Counted from the stretch's first letter, positions 1-10,006 are shown. The stretch: 58,422 bases of DNA from Sphingobium bisphenolivorans (GCF_000412635.1 NZ_ASTG01000008.1:1-58422); one strand, 5' to 3'. The notes: generated by a model not told the origin, from the sequence alone. Numbers and translations are program-made.

Positions 1-40
1 GGCCGGGGAGGAGCGTTGCCCTCCCCTGGACCCCTCCCTC
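1..40. other. Candidate oriT-like inverted repeat upstream of mobC
   Basis: A 7-base inverted repeat, GGGGAGG at 5-11 and CCTCCCC at 20-26, lies just before the MobC/relaxase pair, which is where oriT usually sits in such modules. The right arm lies in GCCCTCCCC, similar as I recall to the GCGCCCTCCC nick region of RSF1010-type oriT sites. This is inferred from position and a short resemblance only. The window edge cuts off the rest of any oriT. Confidence 0.3.
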
Positions 41-77
41 CGTGACCGTACGAAACCCTTGTTTCTGGAGAAATGAA

Positions 78-401
78 ATGACCCATCGCTCAGGCAGCGA
101 GGTTCGCGTGCGCACGGTCGTGCTTCCGACCCGCTGGTCCCCTACCGAATACGATCTCCTGCAGGAGATCGCAAAACATTCGGATGTCTCCGCTGCCGAG
201 GTGCTCCGCCGCCTCGTGCGGCAATCGCACCCGCAGTTGATCCCTTCCCGCAGCCTTGTTCATGATGTTCGGCGCATCGGCCAGAACATCAATCAGATCG
301 CGCGTCATGCGAATACCGCGCGTTCAGTCGAGCTCCTCGATGAGCTGCAATCCGCATATGCCGGTTTGCTCGACGCAATCCGCCGGATGCTGGCGTCGTG
401 A
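78..401 (+). CDS. mobC: MobC-family relaxosome accessory protein
   Basis: A 107-aa protein with the MobC mobilisation signature near the middle (RRIGQNINQIARHAN) and an N-terminal ribbon-helix-helix-like stretch (PTEYDLLQEIAKHSDVSAAE). Proteins of this family bind oriT and help the relaxase open the DNA during conjugative mobilisation. The ATG at 78 is chosen over an upstream in-frame start at 42 because GGAG at 67-70 is properly spaced before it. Its stop overlaps the GTG start of the relaxase in a GTGA junction, so the two are probably translationally coupled. The role is inferred from the family and the partner gene. Confidence 0.8.
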   Translation: MTHRSGSEVRVRTVVLPTRWSPTEYDLLQEIAKHSDVSAAEVLRRLVRQSHPQLIPSRSLVHDVRRIGQNINQIARHANTARSVELLDELQSAYAGLLDAIRRMLAS

Positions 402-1894
402 TCCCCGCAATCAGCTGGGGGCGAAATTTCGCCGGCCTAGAGATCTACCTTATCAAAGACCGCGATCACGAGATTCTGGAGCTGCGGGAAGTCTCATCGC
501 TGCAAAACGCTTCGGCCGAAATGGCCCTGGTCGCTGAACAGGCGCCTCGGGCTAAAGCGGTCGTGATGCACATTTCGCTATCTGCAGCCATCTGCGACGG
601 CCGGCTTTCCGACGAAACTTGGAAGCAGATAATCGACGCTGTGCTCGCGGAGTTTAACCTTGGCGGCCACCAGCTGATTGCCGTTCGTCATCGTGACAAA
701 GGCTATGACCATATCCACCTCATGATCTGCACCGTGTCGCCACTAACGCTTAAAACACCTGAGAAGCAGCTGTTTCTTGCCCCACATGCACGAGCGAAAG
801 GGGAGCCTTCCTTTGCACTCAAAAAGGAGCAGGTCGAGCAGTTGCCCGCGGCGAATGTCGTCAAGCGTTCCTTCAATCAGTTCGCACTCTATCGGTTGCA
901 GGATCTTTGCCGCCTTATAGAGAAGCGACTCAACCTCCGCCAACTGCGTACCCATCTTGAGATGGATGGGGCGCGGGAGGTCGGTCCCTCGCGTCGTAGC
1001 AAGGCTGCGCATGAACATCGTGCGAACAGAACTGGAGAGCAGTCTCTTCTCGAAAGGGCGGACGCGATTCGCGCAGCGCTGGATATGCGAAGCTGGGACG
1101 CAGCTGGACGAGCCCTTGCTGCCATCGGTGTCGGGTTCGAAGCTGCCCTACGAAAAAGCAAAACGGCATCTGCCAAGATCGTCGGGCTGACGCTCTATGA
1201 TCTGCACAGCGGCAACAACCGGATAAAAGCCTCGGATCTGGATACCGCGCAGCGCAGGTATGGCTTACTTCAGATTGAAAAGCGGCGGCCTCCAGACGCG
1301 ATTTCGTTTGAGCGATGGTGGCCGGAGAATGCCGATTATCTGCGCATCTGCCCGGAGGTGAAGGTCGAAGAGGTTAAGCCAGATCGGACAGAATTCGAGC
1401 TTTACCGCGCTCAGCATTTCGAAGCCCGCCGGCTTACGCGCCTTGAGCGTGAGAAACGCAAACGTGAGCACCGTGCAAAGCGGAAGGCATTGTCGCAGCA
1501 GCTGACGAAAAAGCGCAAGGAACAAGCCGCACGTCTTCTCCCCTCTCAACGACGGCTGTTCAGCGTGGCATTCACTAAGAATGTCCGGTTGCCTCAGCTA
1601 AAAGCGATGGACGACGAGCATCGGGCAGAGATAGGCAAGCTCCGGCTACCGCGCTTGCTGAGCTACGCGGCGTTTATGGCACAGAACGCGCCTGAAAAAT
1701 CAGTCATCAAGGCTAAGGACCCAGTGATTCTCGAAACGTCCGTTTGCCGATCAACTACGAAGAAAGCCGTTGTAGAGCGATCAGCGTCATCCCGCCTGCC
1801 GATCCAACAGAATGCCCAGCCCGAGAACGAGACTGACTCTGACATCGACCTTCAGCGGGCGTGGTCAGCCCAACGATCAGGGCGCTCACGATGA
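398..1894 (+). CDS. MobA/VirD2-type relaxase
   Basis: A 498-aa protein whose first ~200 residues look like the PF03432 relaxase/mobilisation nuclease domain. It starts with a short segment containing Tyr17 (FAGLEIYLI), a plausible nucleophile. Around residues 95-112 it carries the three-histidine metal motif (HRDKGYDHIHLMI). Such enzymes nick oriT, stay bound to the 5' end and lead the strand into the recipient. The C-terminal half is basic and Arg/Lys-rich (around residues 340-380, EREKRKREHRAKRK), as in many plasmid relaxases. The GTG start overlaps the mobC stop. No type IV secretion genes are visible here, so the element is mobilisable at least. The exact relaxase clade is not assigned. 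Confidence 0.8.
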   Translation: MIPAISWGRNFAGLEIYLIKDRDHEILELREVSSLQNASAEMALVAEQAPRAKAVVMHISLSAAICDGRLSDETWKQIIDAVLAEFNLGGHQLIAVRHRDKGYDHIHLMICTVSPLTLKTPEKQLFLAPHARAKGEPSFALKKEQVEQLPAANVVKRSFNQFALYRLQDLCRLIEKRLNLRQLRTHLEMDGAREVGPSRRSKAAHEHRANRTGEQSLLERADAIRAALDMRSWDAAGRALAAIGVGFEAALRKSKTASAKIVGLTLYDLHSGNNRIKASDLDTAQRRYGLLQIEKRRPPDAISFERWWPENADYLRICPEVKVEEVKPDRTEFELYRAQHFEARRLTRLEREKRKREHRAKRKALSQQLTKKRKEQAARLLPSQRRLFSVAFTKNVRLPQLKAMDDEHRAEIGKLRLPRLLSYAAFMAQNAPEKSVIKAKDPVILETSVCRSTTKKAVVERSASSRLPIQQNAQPENETDSDIDLQRAWSAQRSGRSR

Positions 1895-2055
1895 TCGTGG
1901 CGAGCCACGGACAATGGCTCTGGCCTTAGGCGCTTCGGGAGGCAACGAAATCCGTTGAACCTCCCGAAACCGTTCTGAGTGGCCGAGCCGGCGATACCTG
2001 ACATCGCTGTCGCTGCATCCACAATCACAACAAACGCCGAAATCACTCCAGCTGT

Positions 2056-3720
2056 TTACTCGCCCCACTCAACGCGAACGAATTTCTCAATATCAGCAGC
2101 TCTGCGTTTCGCAGCTTCTTCATCCCACACTATGCCCTGCAAAAGCTCACGCCCCACTGCCGCTGTCGCCTTAACGCCTCCTTCAACATAGGTAGCAGCC
2201 TTCTCAGCAGGGGGCTTGTCGCTGAGTTTCGAATTCGTTCTCGGGGGCAGCATAGTGAGATTGCCGAGGTGATGCACCCACGGCTCCTTACTACTCCGCG
2301 GCGTAATGTGCTCAATCGATTTCGCAGGATCAGTTGCCCAGATCTTTTCCCAAGCCAGAGGATCGACATGCTCGCCCTTTTCCCTGGCTAGGTGCTCCTC
2401 GTAGCGGAATAGTAGGTAGCGCACTTCGGCTGACCATCCACCATACCACTCTTCCCAGGTGCTGCCGTCTTCTTCGATCACCTCATCGATCGAATAACCA
2501 TGGCCGATGTCTAACAGTCGCTGCTTAATCGCAGTGGGCTCAAGTAGGGCGTTGATGATCTCATATCCAAGCTCGACATATTCCCCGACACGCTTTCTCG
2601 TGTCTGCACCACCTAGCGTGTAGATCCGAAAAGTGACGCGTTCCCAAGCTGCGAGCAGATCTCGTTCGATTTCTTCCTCAAAGCCACGCAAGAGGATAGC
2701 GACGGCCACGAAACGGGCCTGCCGCACGCGGGCGACGGCCGAACGGCGCTGGTCATTGTCCAATGAGACAACCTTGTTGACAACACGGCGCAGCCATCGA
2801 GCTGCGTCCATGATCGTACGAATAGCGTTGCCCGCGGCGTTAGCGATTTCGATAGACGCGTCTTCTTCGCTGAGCACCCGCCGCGGCGATGTCGGAAGCT
2901 TCCATGTGCCAGCGAAGGCAAGTGCTTCATCCCCGAGACGTAAGTCCAACCCTAACGTACGATAGACGTCTTTCCAGATGGTATGCATCTCATGCAAGCC
3001 CTCCTGACGCACGCTATCAGGCACGTGTTCGTAGATCAGAGCCATGAGTCGGCTTTTTGTTTTGTCTACCCACTTCACGTCGAGGCCACGGCTATTGAGA
3101 ACCTCGAAGACGCGGTAAACCACCGCTTCGTCCGCGATTTCATGGTAGATCAGGGAGAGCTTGTTCCTGATGGTAGAGAGGAGCTCCACCAACGGCCGAC
3201 TTTCTGCCCAGTTCGCGACGAAAGCCTTGCACTCAGCGATTGCATCTATGACGTTTTGATCTGATGCGGTTGGGGCTCTTGTGTCCGCAGCGCGTCCGGT
3301 CCGCACATACTGAAGAAACACGTCGCTGCTGTCGTGATTAGTCTGCAATAGGACGACAGAATGTTCGTCATCCTTAACGAGTAGTTCGCCCAAATCGCGC
3401 TTGTCGCGGTCGGTATGTTCATTATCCAGGGCTTGCTCGATCGCCTTTAGGAGGATGACGATGGTGGTGATACGCTGCTGCCCGTCAACTAGATCAACGA
3501 CTTTATACCGTTTAGACCCGATGTTGCAGGATTCGCGTCCAAGGCCCACCACCGTTGCCATGAAATGGTCAAAGCCAGACTGCGCGACTTCTTCAATATC
3601 ATTGAATAGGTCGGCACGCTGCTTGGCTTGCCATGAATATGCGCGTTGATAATCCGGTATCCTGAACAGCCTTCCGCTGAGCAATTCATCGATTGTCACA
3701 TGTTGCGGGTTAAGCTGCAT
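2056..3720 (-). CDS. GmrSD-like DUF262/DUF1524 protein (putative restriction factor)
   Basis: A 554-aa protein. The N-terminal DUF262 domain has the ParB/Srx-like motif VDLVDGQQRITTI after an IPDYQRAYSW segment. The C-terminal DUF1524 domain has an HNH-like signature (SIEHITPRS, then HHLGNLTMLP and NSKLSDKP). In the GmrSD family these domains couple NTP hydrolysis to cleavage of modified DNA, and many relatives act against phage. The start is set at the ATG at 3720, preceded by AAGGAAGG about 11 bases upstream. An in-frame TTG at 3804 would add 28 residues unlike the family. It points away from the relaxase and towards the defence-like block. Its activity here is inferred, not shown. Confidence 0.75.
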   Translation of the reverse strand: MQLNPQHVTIDELLSGRLFRIPDYQRAYSWQAKQRADLFNDIEEVAQSGFDHFMATVVGLGRESCNIGSKRYKVVDLVDGQQRITTIVILLKAIEQALDNEHTDRDKRDLGELLVKDDEHSVVLLQTNHDSSDVFLQYVRTGRAADTRAPTASDQNVIDAIAECKAFVANWAESRPLVELLSTIRNKLSLIYHEIADEAVVYRVFEVLNSRGLDVKWVDKTKSRLMALIYEHVPDSVRQEGLHEMHTIWKDVYRTLGLDLRLGDEALAFAGTWKLPTSPRRVLSEEDASIEIANAAGNAIRTIMDAARWLRRVVNKVVSLDNDQRRSAVARVRQARFVAVAILLRGFEEEIERDLLAAWERVTFRIYTLGGADTRKRVGEYVELGYEIINALLEPTAIKQRLLDIGHGYSIDEVIEEDGSTWEEWYGGWSAEVRYLLFRYEEHLAREKGEHVDPLAWEKIWATDPAKSIEHITPRSSKEPWVHHLGNLTMLPPRTNSKLSDKPPAEKAATYVEGGVKATAAVGRELLQGIVWDEEAAKRRAADIEKFVRVEWGE

Positions 3721-3869
3721 TGAGCGAATACCTTCCTTGGAAATTTCTGTTTGGCGAGGGGCGTTCAAGACGCTGCCACTAAGTTTGAAATCGCGGATTT
3801 TCAACCATTTCCCTGCCGTCCCGTCACCCGGGAATGCATTGGAGTGTGCGGGACTTAATTCGGGTTACC

Positions 3870-5329
3870 CTAACCACTAATCACCGATAGTTCGCTGCGG
3901 CCTCGGGCGACGGGCGTCACCTCGATCTTCACAGGTATCCGTTCTTTGATTTCCTCGACATGGCTGATCACGCCGACCCGACGGCCCGTAGCATGAAGAT
4001 GCTCCAGGACTGACAGGGCTTGGCCGAGGCTGGCGCCATCCAGAGCGCCAAATCCCTCATCAATGAACAGGCTTTCGATCTTGAGGCCGCGGCCGGTGGA
4101 CATCTCGGCAAGCCCGAGCGCCAAGGCCAGGCTGATCAGGAAGCGTTCTCCGCCTGAAAGGTTATGCACACCGCGGATTTCGCCAGCCATGTCATGGTCG
4201 ACGACCTGGATAAGCATGTCGCCACTAGGAGCGCGTTGGAGCTCATAGCGGGGCTTGAGATCCGTAAGCCTGGAATTTGCGTGCGCAAGCAGCCGATCAA
4301 GGGTTAGCCCTTGGGCGAAACGACGGAACCGGGCGCCGGTCGCGTCGCCGATAAGTTCATCAAGGGCGAGCCACACCCGCGCCGCTGTGCGCTCGCGTTC
4401 CAGCTCGGCACGAAGCTTTGTGGTCTGTGTCCGCACCTCATCGTCCCGACGGAGGATGAACTGGGCATCCTGGAGCGCCTTCTGAGCGGCCTCGTCAGCT
4501 TGCTTGGCTTCGCTGACTGCCTGAGCAAGGGCGTCGCCAGAGAGGGCAGGTGGATCGGTCTGATCGTGGCGGACAAGGTCCTCCTGTCGCTGCGCCAATA
4601 GGGCAGCAGCATTTTCGCAGGCTTGGTCGATTGCGGCAAGCGCTTCAACCTCCTTGTCGATTGCCGTCTGTCCTTCCCGCGCTGCGCCGGCGACAGCCTC
4701 TTCCTCGATGGCAAGCTCAGCGAGCCGCCCGTGAAATCGACCTTGGCGATCGAGATGATCTTGGACCACGCGTTTGGCTTCCTGATCGGCAGCCTCTTTG
4801 CGGGCCGTTGAAGCCGCCTGATTTTCGCGACCGAGAGCCGCCGCAGTTCGGGCAGTTTCCAAGGCCTGGCGACACTGCGACAGCGTCATTTCGTTTCGGG
4901 CAACGACGGCCTCCACAGCGTCGCCGCCAAGTAGGCCGCTCCGAGCGTTTGTTAGCTGTATCTGCCCTTGCTCCCAGGCTTTGGCCTGGGACTCGATTTC
5001 GTCGAAACGGACGATGGCGGCTGCGGTATCTGCACGAGCCTCAGCGACCGCTTTCTCCAAGCCAGGAATGGCTTCGATGATCCGAGAATGGTCCGCAAAA
5101 TGCGTACGCCAGGCGTCGGCTTGTTCATCAAGCCAGTCTAAGGGGTCAGCCAGCTGCCGCCAATCTGCGGTGCCGCTAAATCTCACATCAATTGATTTTG
5201 CGAGGCGATCCCGGGTTTCGGTAACGTGCGATTTGCGTTCCAGTAGGCTGCTCAATTTCTGCTCGATATCGCGCAAGGTCTGAGCGGCGACGCCTGTCGT
5301 TGTGCGATTTCTCTCCCAATCGCTCCGGG
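3870..5329 (-). pseudogene. SbcC-like AAA ATPase, C-terminal fragment cut by IS21
   Basis: The reading frame covers the C-terminal ~486 residues of an SbcC/Rad50-type protein. It contains coiled-coil sequence rich in Ala, Glu and Gln, then the ABC signature (NLSGGERFLISLALALGLAE), the Walker B and D-loop (SLFIDEGFGALD) and the downstream HVEEIKERI. SbcC normally has about 1000 residues or more and an N-terminal Walker A. That half is missing. The frame stays open to base 5329 and runs straight into the left end of the IS21 copy, so the gene is broken rather than short. A TTG at 5276 could start a fragment, but an ATPase without Walker A should be inactive. The frame itself carries no further stop, so the insertion or deletion may be recent. 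Confidence 0.8.
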
Positions 5330-5358
5330 TGTCAATCGGCGCGGAACTGGGGACCGGG
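5330..5358. repeat. IS21 left terminal repeat
   Basis: The left end begins TGTCAATCGGCGC and continues to GGGGACCGGG at 5349-5358. It matches the right end in inverted orientation after a three-base gap near the tip. Confidence 0.75.
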
Positions 5359-5480
5359 ATCGGCGTGCAATAGGGGACCGGGTAGATAGTGCGCGCATAC
5401 GCCGTGGCGGGACGGCGGAGGGCGTAGCCCGGAGACGTCCCGCCACGGCGTAAATGGCCTTTTTGCTGGGGTGACCGGGT

Positions 5481-6215
5481 TCAGCTGCGGTTCTTGAAGC
5501 GCCAACTCTCGTTGCCGGTCTCGATGATGTCGCAATGATGCGTCAGTCGGTCGAGCAGGGCCGTGGTCATTTTCGCATCGCCGAACACGGTTGGCCATTC
5601 GCCGAAGGCGAGGTTGGTGGTGACGATAATCGAAGTGCGCTCGTAGAGGCGGCTGATGAGATGGAACAGCAACTGGCCGCCGGTGCGAGCAAAGGGTAGG
5701 TAGCCAAGTTCGTCGAGGATCAGCAGGTCGAGCCGGGAGAGATGCTCCGCAAGCTTGCCGGTCCGGTCCTGGTGGGTTTCCAGTTCGAGCAGGTTCACCA
5801 GATCCGTCGTGTTGTAGAAGCGGATGCGGGCGCCGCCGCGGATGCAGTTACGGGCGATGGCGATGCTCAGGTGGGTCTTTCCTGAACCGGTGCCGCCGAC
5901 CAACACGACGTTGCGCTGGCTGGCGAGGAAGCCGCCCGTGGCAAGATCGCGAACCAAGCCTTCGTTGATCGGCGTGCCGGTAAACTCGAAGCCGTCGAGC
6001 TCGCGGGCGAGCGGCAGCTTCGAGGCGGTCATCTGGTACTTGATTGAACGGGCATGCTTCTCGGCCACCTCGGCCTTCAGCAGGTCGCCAACGACATGCT
6101 GGATGGGATGCTGGCGTTTGAGGGCGTCGGTGATGACCTCATCATAAGCGTGGCGCATGCCGGCGAGCTTCAGTTCGGTCATCAAGCCGATGATCTCATG
6201 GCGCTCCATCATCAT
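5481..6215 (-). CDS. istB: IS21 transposition ATPase IstB
   Basis: A 244-aa DnaA-like AAA+ ATPase with Walker A ([17 protein letters not shown]), Walker B ([12 protein letters not shown]) and the conserved [10 protein letters not shown] segment. IstB delivers the IstA transposase to target DNA. It has the usual IstB length and no internal stop. Its start overlaps the istA stop (ATGA), as is standard for the family, so the element looks intact and possibly still mobile. Confidence 0.93.
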   Translation of the reverse strand: MMMERHEIIGLMTELKLAGMRHAYDEVITDALKRQHPIQHVVGDLLKAEVAEKHARSIKYQMTASKLPLARELDGFEFTGTPINEGLVRDLATGGFLASQRNVVLVGGTGSGKTHLSIAIARNCIRGGARIRFYNTTDLVNLLELETHQDRTGKLAEHLSRLDLLILDELGYLPFARTGGQLLFHLISRLYERTSIIVTTNLAFGEWPTVFGDAKMTTALLDRLTHHCDIIETGNESWRFKNRS

Positions 6216-7723
6216 GCCGCCCTCCGCACCGGCAGAAGCCGATCGTACCGGCCTGCATCGGCGACCGGCTCGATCTTGAGTTGTAGATGCTCGGGCGTGG
6301 CGATGCTGGGCTCCATCGGCGCCGATCGGGACCGTGCCAGGATGTTGAGCACAACATCGGCGCTCGTGACCCCCTGGGCCAACGCTTCGGCGGCGGCGGC
6401 TTCCAGCGCGTCGAGGCCATCGACCATCGCTGCCGTCAGGATCTTCACCATCTGACGATCGCCGTCGTCACTCCCCTTCAACTTGCCGCGCAAGCGCTCC
6501 AGCGCTGGCGGCAGCGCAAGCTGTTTGAACGGCGCCCCGTTCCTGAGCGCGCCCGGCTTCTTCGCCAGAACCGGCACATAGTGCCAGGCATCGTATGCCG
6601 TCTGCTCACGGCCGAAGCGCCGATCATGATCGGCGACGATATCGTCGCCCTGGCGGATGACGATGCGGTCGGCATAGGCGTGAACCTCGACCGGTCGTCC
6701 GAGCGCGCGTGCCGCTGCCGAGTATTTATTGTAATCGAACCGCACGAGCAGCGTCTTGGAGACCGTGGCGGTGACAGCGTGGAAACCGTCGAACGGGACG
6801 GTCGGCATGCGCATCAGCGCTGGCTTCTCGTCCTCGAACACGTCGGCGATGGTACGGTCCCGAAGTTCGGGATGCCGATTGGCATTGGCATGTTCCAGGC
6901 AGCGGTCCAGCAGCCAGGCGTTCAACTCCTCGTAACTGGCAAAGCGCAGCCGTGGCGTGAAGAAGCGCTCGCGCACCACGCCGACCTGGTTCTCAACCTG
7001 TCCCTTCTCCCAGCCCGCCGCCGGCGTACACGCAACAGGTTCGACCAGGTAATGGTTGCACATCTGCAGGAACCGGCGGTTGAACTTGCGTTCCTTGCCC
7101 AGGAACACCGCATCCACGGCGGTGGTCATGTTGTCGTAAATCCCGCGCGTGCAGACGCCGCCGAAGAAGGCGAAGGCTCGGGCATGGGCGTCGAACACCA
7201 TCTCCTGCGTCTCGCGCGGATAGGCTCGGACGAAAAACATCCGGCTATGGCACAGCCGGACATGCGCAACCTTCACGGTCGTCGTCGCGCCCGCCAACAC
7301 CACGACCTCGTGGCTCCAATCGAACTGGTAAGCCTCGCCCGGCTCGAAGCTCAGCGGCACGAACGCGGTCGCGGTCCGCCCCGCTTCCTCGCGTTGCCAG
7401 CAACGGGCATGACGGCGAACCGCGTCATAGCCGCCTTCATATCCCTGTGTCCGCAACGCCTCGAACAGCCGGATCAGCGTCAGCCGTTCACGCCGGGGCT
7501 TGCGCTCGTTCTCAGCGAGTAACCGCTCGAGTTCGGCAATGTGGCCGCCGAGCTTTGGCTTCGGCTGAACCACCCGATCGTAGCTGAACCTGCCGTCCTC
7601 GGCGTCGATCGCCTTCCTGACTGTCTTCCTCGAAACATGCAGCCGCCGGGCAATCTCCCGCACCGACTGCTTTTGCACGAAATACGCACGCCTGATCCGA
7701 CCAATCGTCTCCACCGTCGTCAT
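6212..7723 (-). CDS. istA: IS21 transposase IstA
   Basis: A 503-aa DDE transposase. The N-terminus has a helix-turn-helix ([22 protein letters not shown]). The catalytic core follows, with Asp in YQFDWSHE, Asp in [10 protein letters not shown] and Glu in [13 protein letters not shown]-terminal beta-rich region comes after that. The start is placed at the second Met (MTTVETIG), the usual IS21 start; an upstream Met at 7735 adds four residues. Length and motifs are complete. Confidence 0.92.
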   Translation of the reverse strand: MTTVETIGRIRRAYFVQKQSVREIARRLHVSRKTVRKAIDAEDGRFSYDRVVQPKPKLGGHIAELERLLAENERKPRRERLTLIRLFEALRTQGYEGGYDAVRRHARCWQREEAGRTATAFVPLSFEPGEAYQFDWSHEVVVLAGATTTVKVAHVRLCHSRMFFVRAYPRETQEMVFDAHARAFAFFGGVCTRGIYDNMTTAVDAVFLGKERKFNRRFLQMCNHYLVEPVACTPAAGWEKGQVENQVGVVRERFFTPRLRFASYEELNAWLLDRCLEHANANRHPELRDRTIADVFEDEKPALMRMPTVPFDGFHAVTATVSKTLLVRFDYNKYSAAARALGRPVEVHAYADRIVIRQGDDIVADHDRRFGREQTAYDAWHYVPVLAKKPGALRNGAPFKQLALPPALERLRGKLKGSDDGDRQMVKILTAAMVDGLDALEAAAAEALAQGVTSADVVLNILARSRSAPMEPSIATPEHLQLKIEPVADAGRYDRLLPVRRAA

Positions 7724-7772
7724 CCTCCGCCTCATCGCCCGCCTTAATTAGCAGCGACAATAGATGACCCGG

Positions 7773-7799
7773 GGGTGGTCCCCGATTAGGCGCCGATCA
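7773..7799. repeat. IS21 right terminal repeat
   Basis: Read from the outside on the minus strand this end is TGATCGGCGCC, then CGGGGACC. Its outermost TGA supplies the stop codon that now ends the DUF2779 fragment. Confidence 0.75.
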
Positions 7800-8759
7800 C
7801 CGAGTCAGGTGGGCACCTTTTGCATGCCGAAACACAGCGAATGCGATCGTCTCAAAGTCCAACCACGTCCGAGGGAAAGCCCAATCCGCCATGGCGGTGC
7901 GGGCGCCCTCAACGTTATGATCGGGTTCGCCTGTCACGGTAGCCTGGTAAACCCGTTGATGGGTTGGGTTAGTCAGCACCGCGGGGTCAATGTCGAAAAG
8001 ATCTTCAACCCCGCGACTCAGCCAATGATTGCCGCCGCCATATGGAAGCACGGTCACCGGCCATTCCGGACCTAGCGGAAGTGCTGCCTCGCAATATGCC
8101 GCGAAATTGCATGGCAGGCCGTTGCAATGTGATCCAGGGAGGATGCTTGGTTCCTCACCGGCGAGCGTTTCACGCGCAGCGGCTACAACCTCGGCCCGTG
8201 TTTCGACCTGGTCCTTGATGTTGGAAGTCAGATCGCTGTCGAAGAACAGGCCCTCCAGCGATCCATCGCTTTTGAGGACGAAGTCGGTGTCCAGATGGCG
8301 GATCGCTGCGCTGTCGACTGACACGCCGGCTTCGCGGGCGACCCAAACTTGAGTGGCTAGGTCATTTACGTGATAATCCTTGGGCTTGGTCGAACTTTTG
8401 ACCTCAGCCATGTGCCAGCCACCGATACCGTTTGGCTCGAGAATATCCACTCTCACCAGAACGCCATCATGCTGAAACGTGGCTTCGAAGATCGGATCCT
8501 CGTGACCGCTCTCGAGCAGGGCTTTGGTTGTGGCAAGCGCCGCGGAAAGATCGGGTTCAGCCTCGACCATGACACCGCCCGGCAAGAGCGAGCAGGCGGC
8601 GGCGCCAACCTCATGTCCGGCAGCGAAGCGCGCTTCGGCGCCTTCATCGGTTTCGGCGAGGTCGGGGCGATGCACCGATAACCACAGTCGCTTCGGGCAC
8701 TGCTCGAAATACGTGATCCTGGACTTGGAAAGTCCAAAGGTGGGGGGCGCTACACTCAT
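7797..8759 (-). pseudogene. DUF2779 nuclease-like protein, C-terminus cut by IS21
   Basis: The frame encodes the first ~320 residues of a DUF2779 protein; relatives are near 500. It starts LSKSRITYFEQCPKRLWLSVHRPDL, has a Cas4/PD-(D/E)XK-like core (VRVDIL, then MAEVKSS and a Gln helix) and a Cys pair in HCNGLPCNFAAYC typical of an iron-sulfur or zinc knuckle. It reaches the start of the second domain (TWLDFETIAFAV) and is then cut by the IS21 right end, whose terminal TGA provides the stop. The start ATG has AAGGTGA upstream. It lies 66 bases after the WYL regulator on the same strand and was probably co-transcribed with it. The remaining N-terminal nuclease fold could in principle still be expressed. 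Confidence 0.78.
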
Positions 8760-8825
8760 GCCGTCACCTTGACGGAGAGGCGGGCAAGGGTCAGGCGGAA
8801 AATCGATGAGTTGATCGTCATGCCA

Positions 8826-9866
8826 TCAACCATGCATTGTAGGTGCGACAAAAGTGGTCGCGTTAGGCGAGGCGGCTTCCGGCGGCAGCATCGTCAGCGC
8901 AGCCGTGATGCGCTGGCGCATCATCTCAATGAGCGCGGCAGGCTGCTCTATGATGAGTTCATTGCCCCAGGTGAATAGATGCTCTGCCAGCTCTCGCATC
9001 CCGCCGCTCGTGAAGCGGATAATGAGGTCTCCGTTTTCGAGTTCTTCTATCCGCTGGTTGCGGTGGAACCGCCATTCGCGAGCCCGTGAGGTCGCAGATG
9101 CATGAACGCGAAGCACGACGTCTTGCTTTTCGTCTCGCCAGACCCCGAAACTATCGGCCAGCCAGGCATCAATGTCCCAGTCATCCGGGGCACACCCGAG
9201 CCTTTCGCTGAGGCGGGGTTCGATCATACGATCCAGTCGATAATAAACCGGGTCGTTTTCTCGATCGGGCATCTTTCCTACCAGATAGGACAGAGGGCCG
9301 TGAACAATGCCAAAGGGTATCACCCGTCGCCAGCGCGGTTCTTGCTGCTGTACCGCAGCATAGCTGAATTCAAGGCAGCAACCGGATAATATCGCCGCTT
9401 GGACGACCGCAATCGTCTCAGGTGGCACGGTAGCGACGGGGCCGGCGGTGACCATCGTCCGCTGAAGCCGGGTGAGAGCCTCCAGATCAGGGTCAATGCG
9501 GCGTTTCTCGCGGTCGTCAAAGGCGCCCTTTACCTTGGCGAGGAGGCTCGCCAGTTGGTCGGCGCGAACTGTTTGGCCAGCCCCTCGTCGCCCATCAGCC
9601 TCGGCCGTAAGTGCTGCAACTTCAGCTGCAGTTGGACGAGTGTAAACGCGCCGAAGGCTGTCTCTGATGAGAAAGCGCTTACGGCGATCCTCGGTTACTT
9701 CCTCAAGGTCGAAGTGCCGCGCGATGACGTCGCGCATCCGCTCGGCGGTTCTTCGGTTGACCCCCAGTGTTTCAGCCATTTCGTCGAGTGTCAGGCCCTC
9801 GGTCGATTCTGATAGCGCGTGTACGAGCGCCAATAATCGGTCCAATTTGGCCATACGATCGGTCAT
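8826..9866 (-). CDS. WYL-domain transcriptional regulator
   Basis: A 346-aa regulator. Residues 1-60 form a winged helix-turn-helix (TLDEMAETLGVNRRTAERMRDVI). A WYL domain spans roughly 150-230 (CLEFSYA, then RRVIPFGIVHGPLSYLVG and YYRLDRMIEP), followed by a WCX-like C-terminal extension (WRFHRNQRIEEL, MRELAEHLFTWGN). WYL domains sense nucleic-acid or nucleotide ligands and often control defence operons. This gene is the first of the minus-strand series leading into the DUF2779 and SbcC-like genes, so it probably regulates them. No operator is obvious in the 140 bases upstream. Confidence 0.85.
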   Translation of the reverse strand: MTDRMAKLDRLLALVHALSESTEGLTLDEMAETLGVNRRTAERMRDVIARHFDLEEVTEDRRKRFLIRDSLRRVYTRPTAAEVAALTAEADGRRGAGQTVRADQLASLLAKVKGAFDDREKRRIDPDLEALTRLQRTMVTAGPVATVPPETIAVVQAAILSGCCLEFSYAAVQQQEPRWRRVIPFGIVHGPLSYLVGKMPDRENDPVYYRLDRMIEPRLSERLGCAPDDWDIDAWLADSFGVWRDEKQDVVLRVHASATSRAREWRFHRNQRIEELENGDLIIRFTSGGMRELAEHLFTWGNELIIEQPAALIEMMRQRITAALTMLPPEAASPNATTFVAPTMHG

Positions 9867-10006
9867 GCTGCACTACCCCCCATTCGTGCCCAACTACGAC
9901 CGCTTTCGCCGCTCTTTCAAGAGCCTAATGAAGGAAATCGAGGTTCCCGATGCCGGGATGGGGCGCAGGCTAGGCTGCCCAGAGTGAAAGGGCGCGCTTC
10001 TACGGC

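Larger units (their letters stand above)
5330..7799 (-). mobile_element. IS21-family insertion sequence
   Basis: A 2470-base element carrying istA and istB on the minus strand. The ends start with TG and end with CA and share the imperfect inverted repeat ATCGGCGC followed by GGGGACC. The left end has a second GGGGACCGGG at 5373-5382, matching the repeated end-binding sites of IS21 elements. The bases just outside (GCTCCGGG on the left, CCGAGTCA on the right) do not form the expected 4-8 base duplication. The two flanking genes are different and both truncated exactly at the element ends. Confidence 0.88.

Noticed and set aside
6287..7522. 411-codon plus-strand frame opposite istA
   Set aside because: IstA on the minus strand has clear HTH and DDE motifs; the opposite frame is a shadow.
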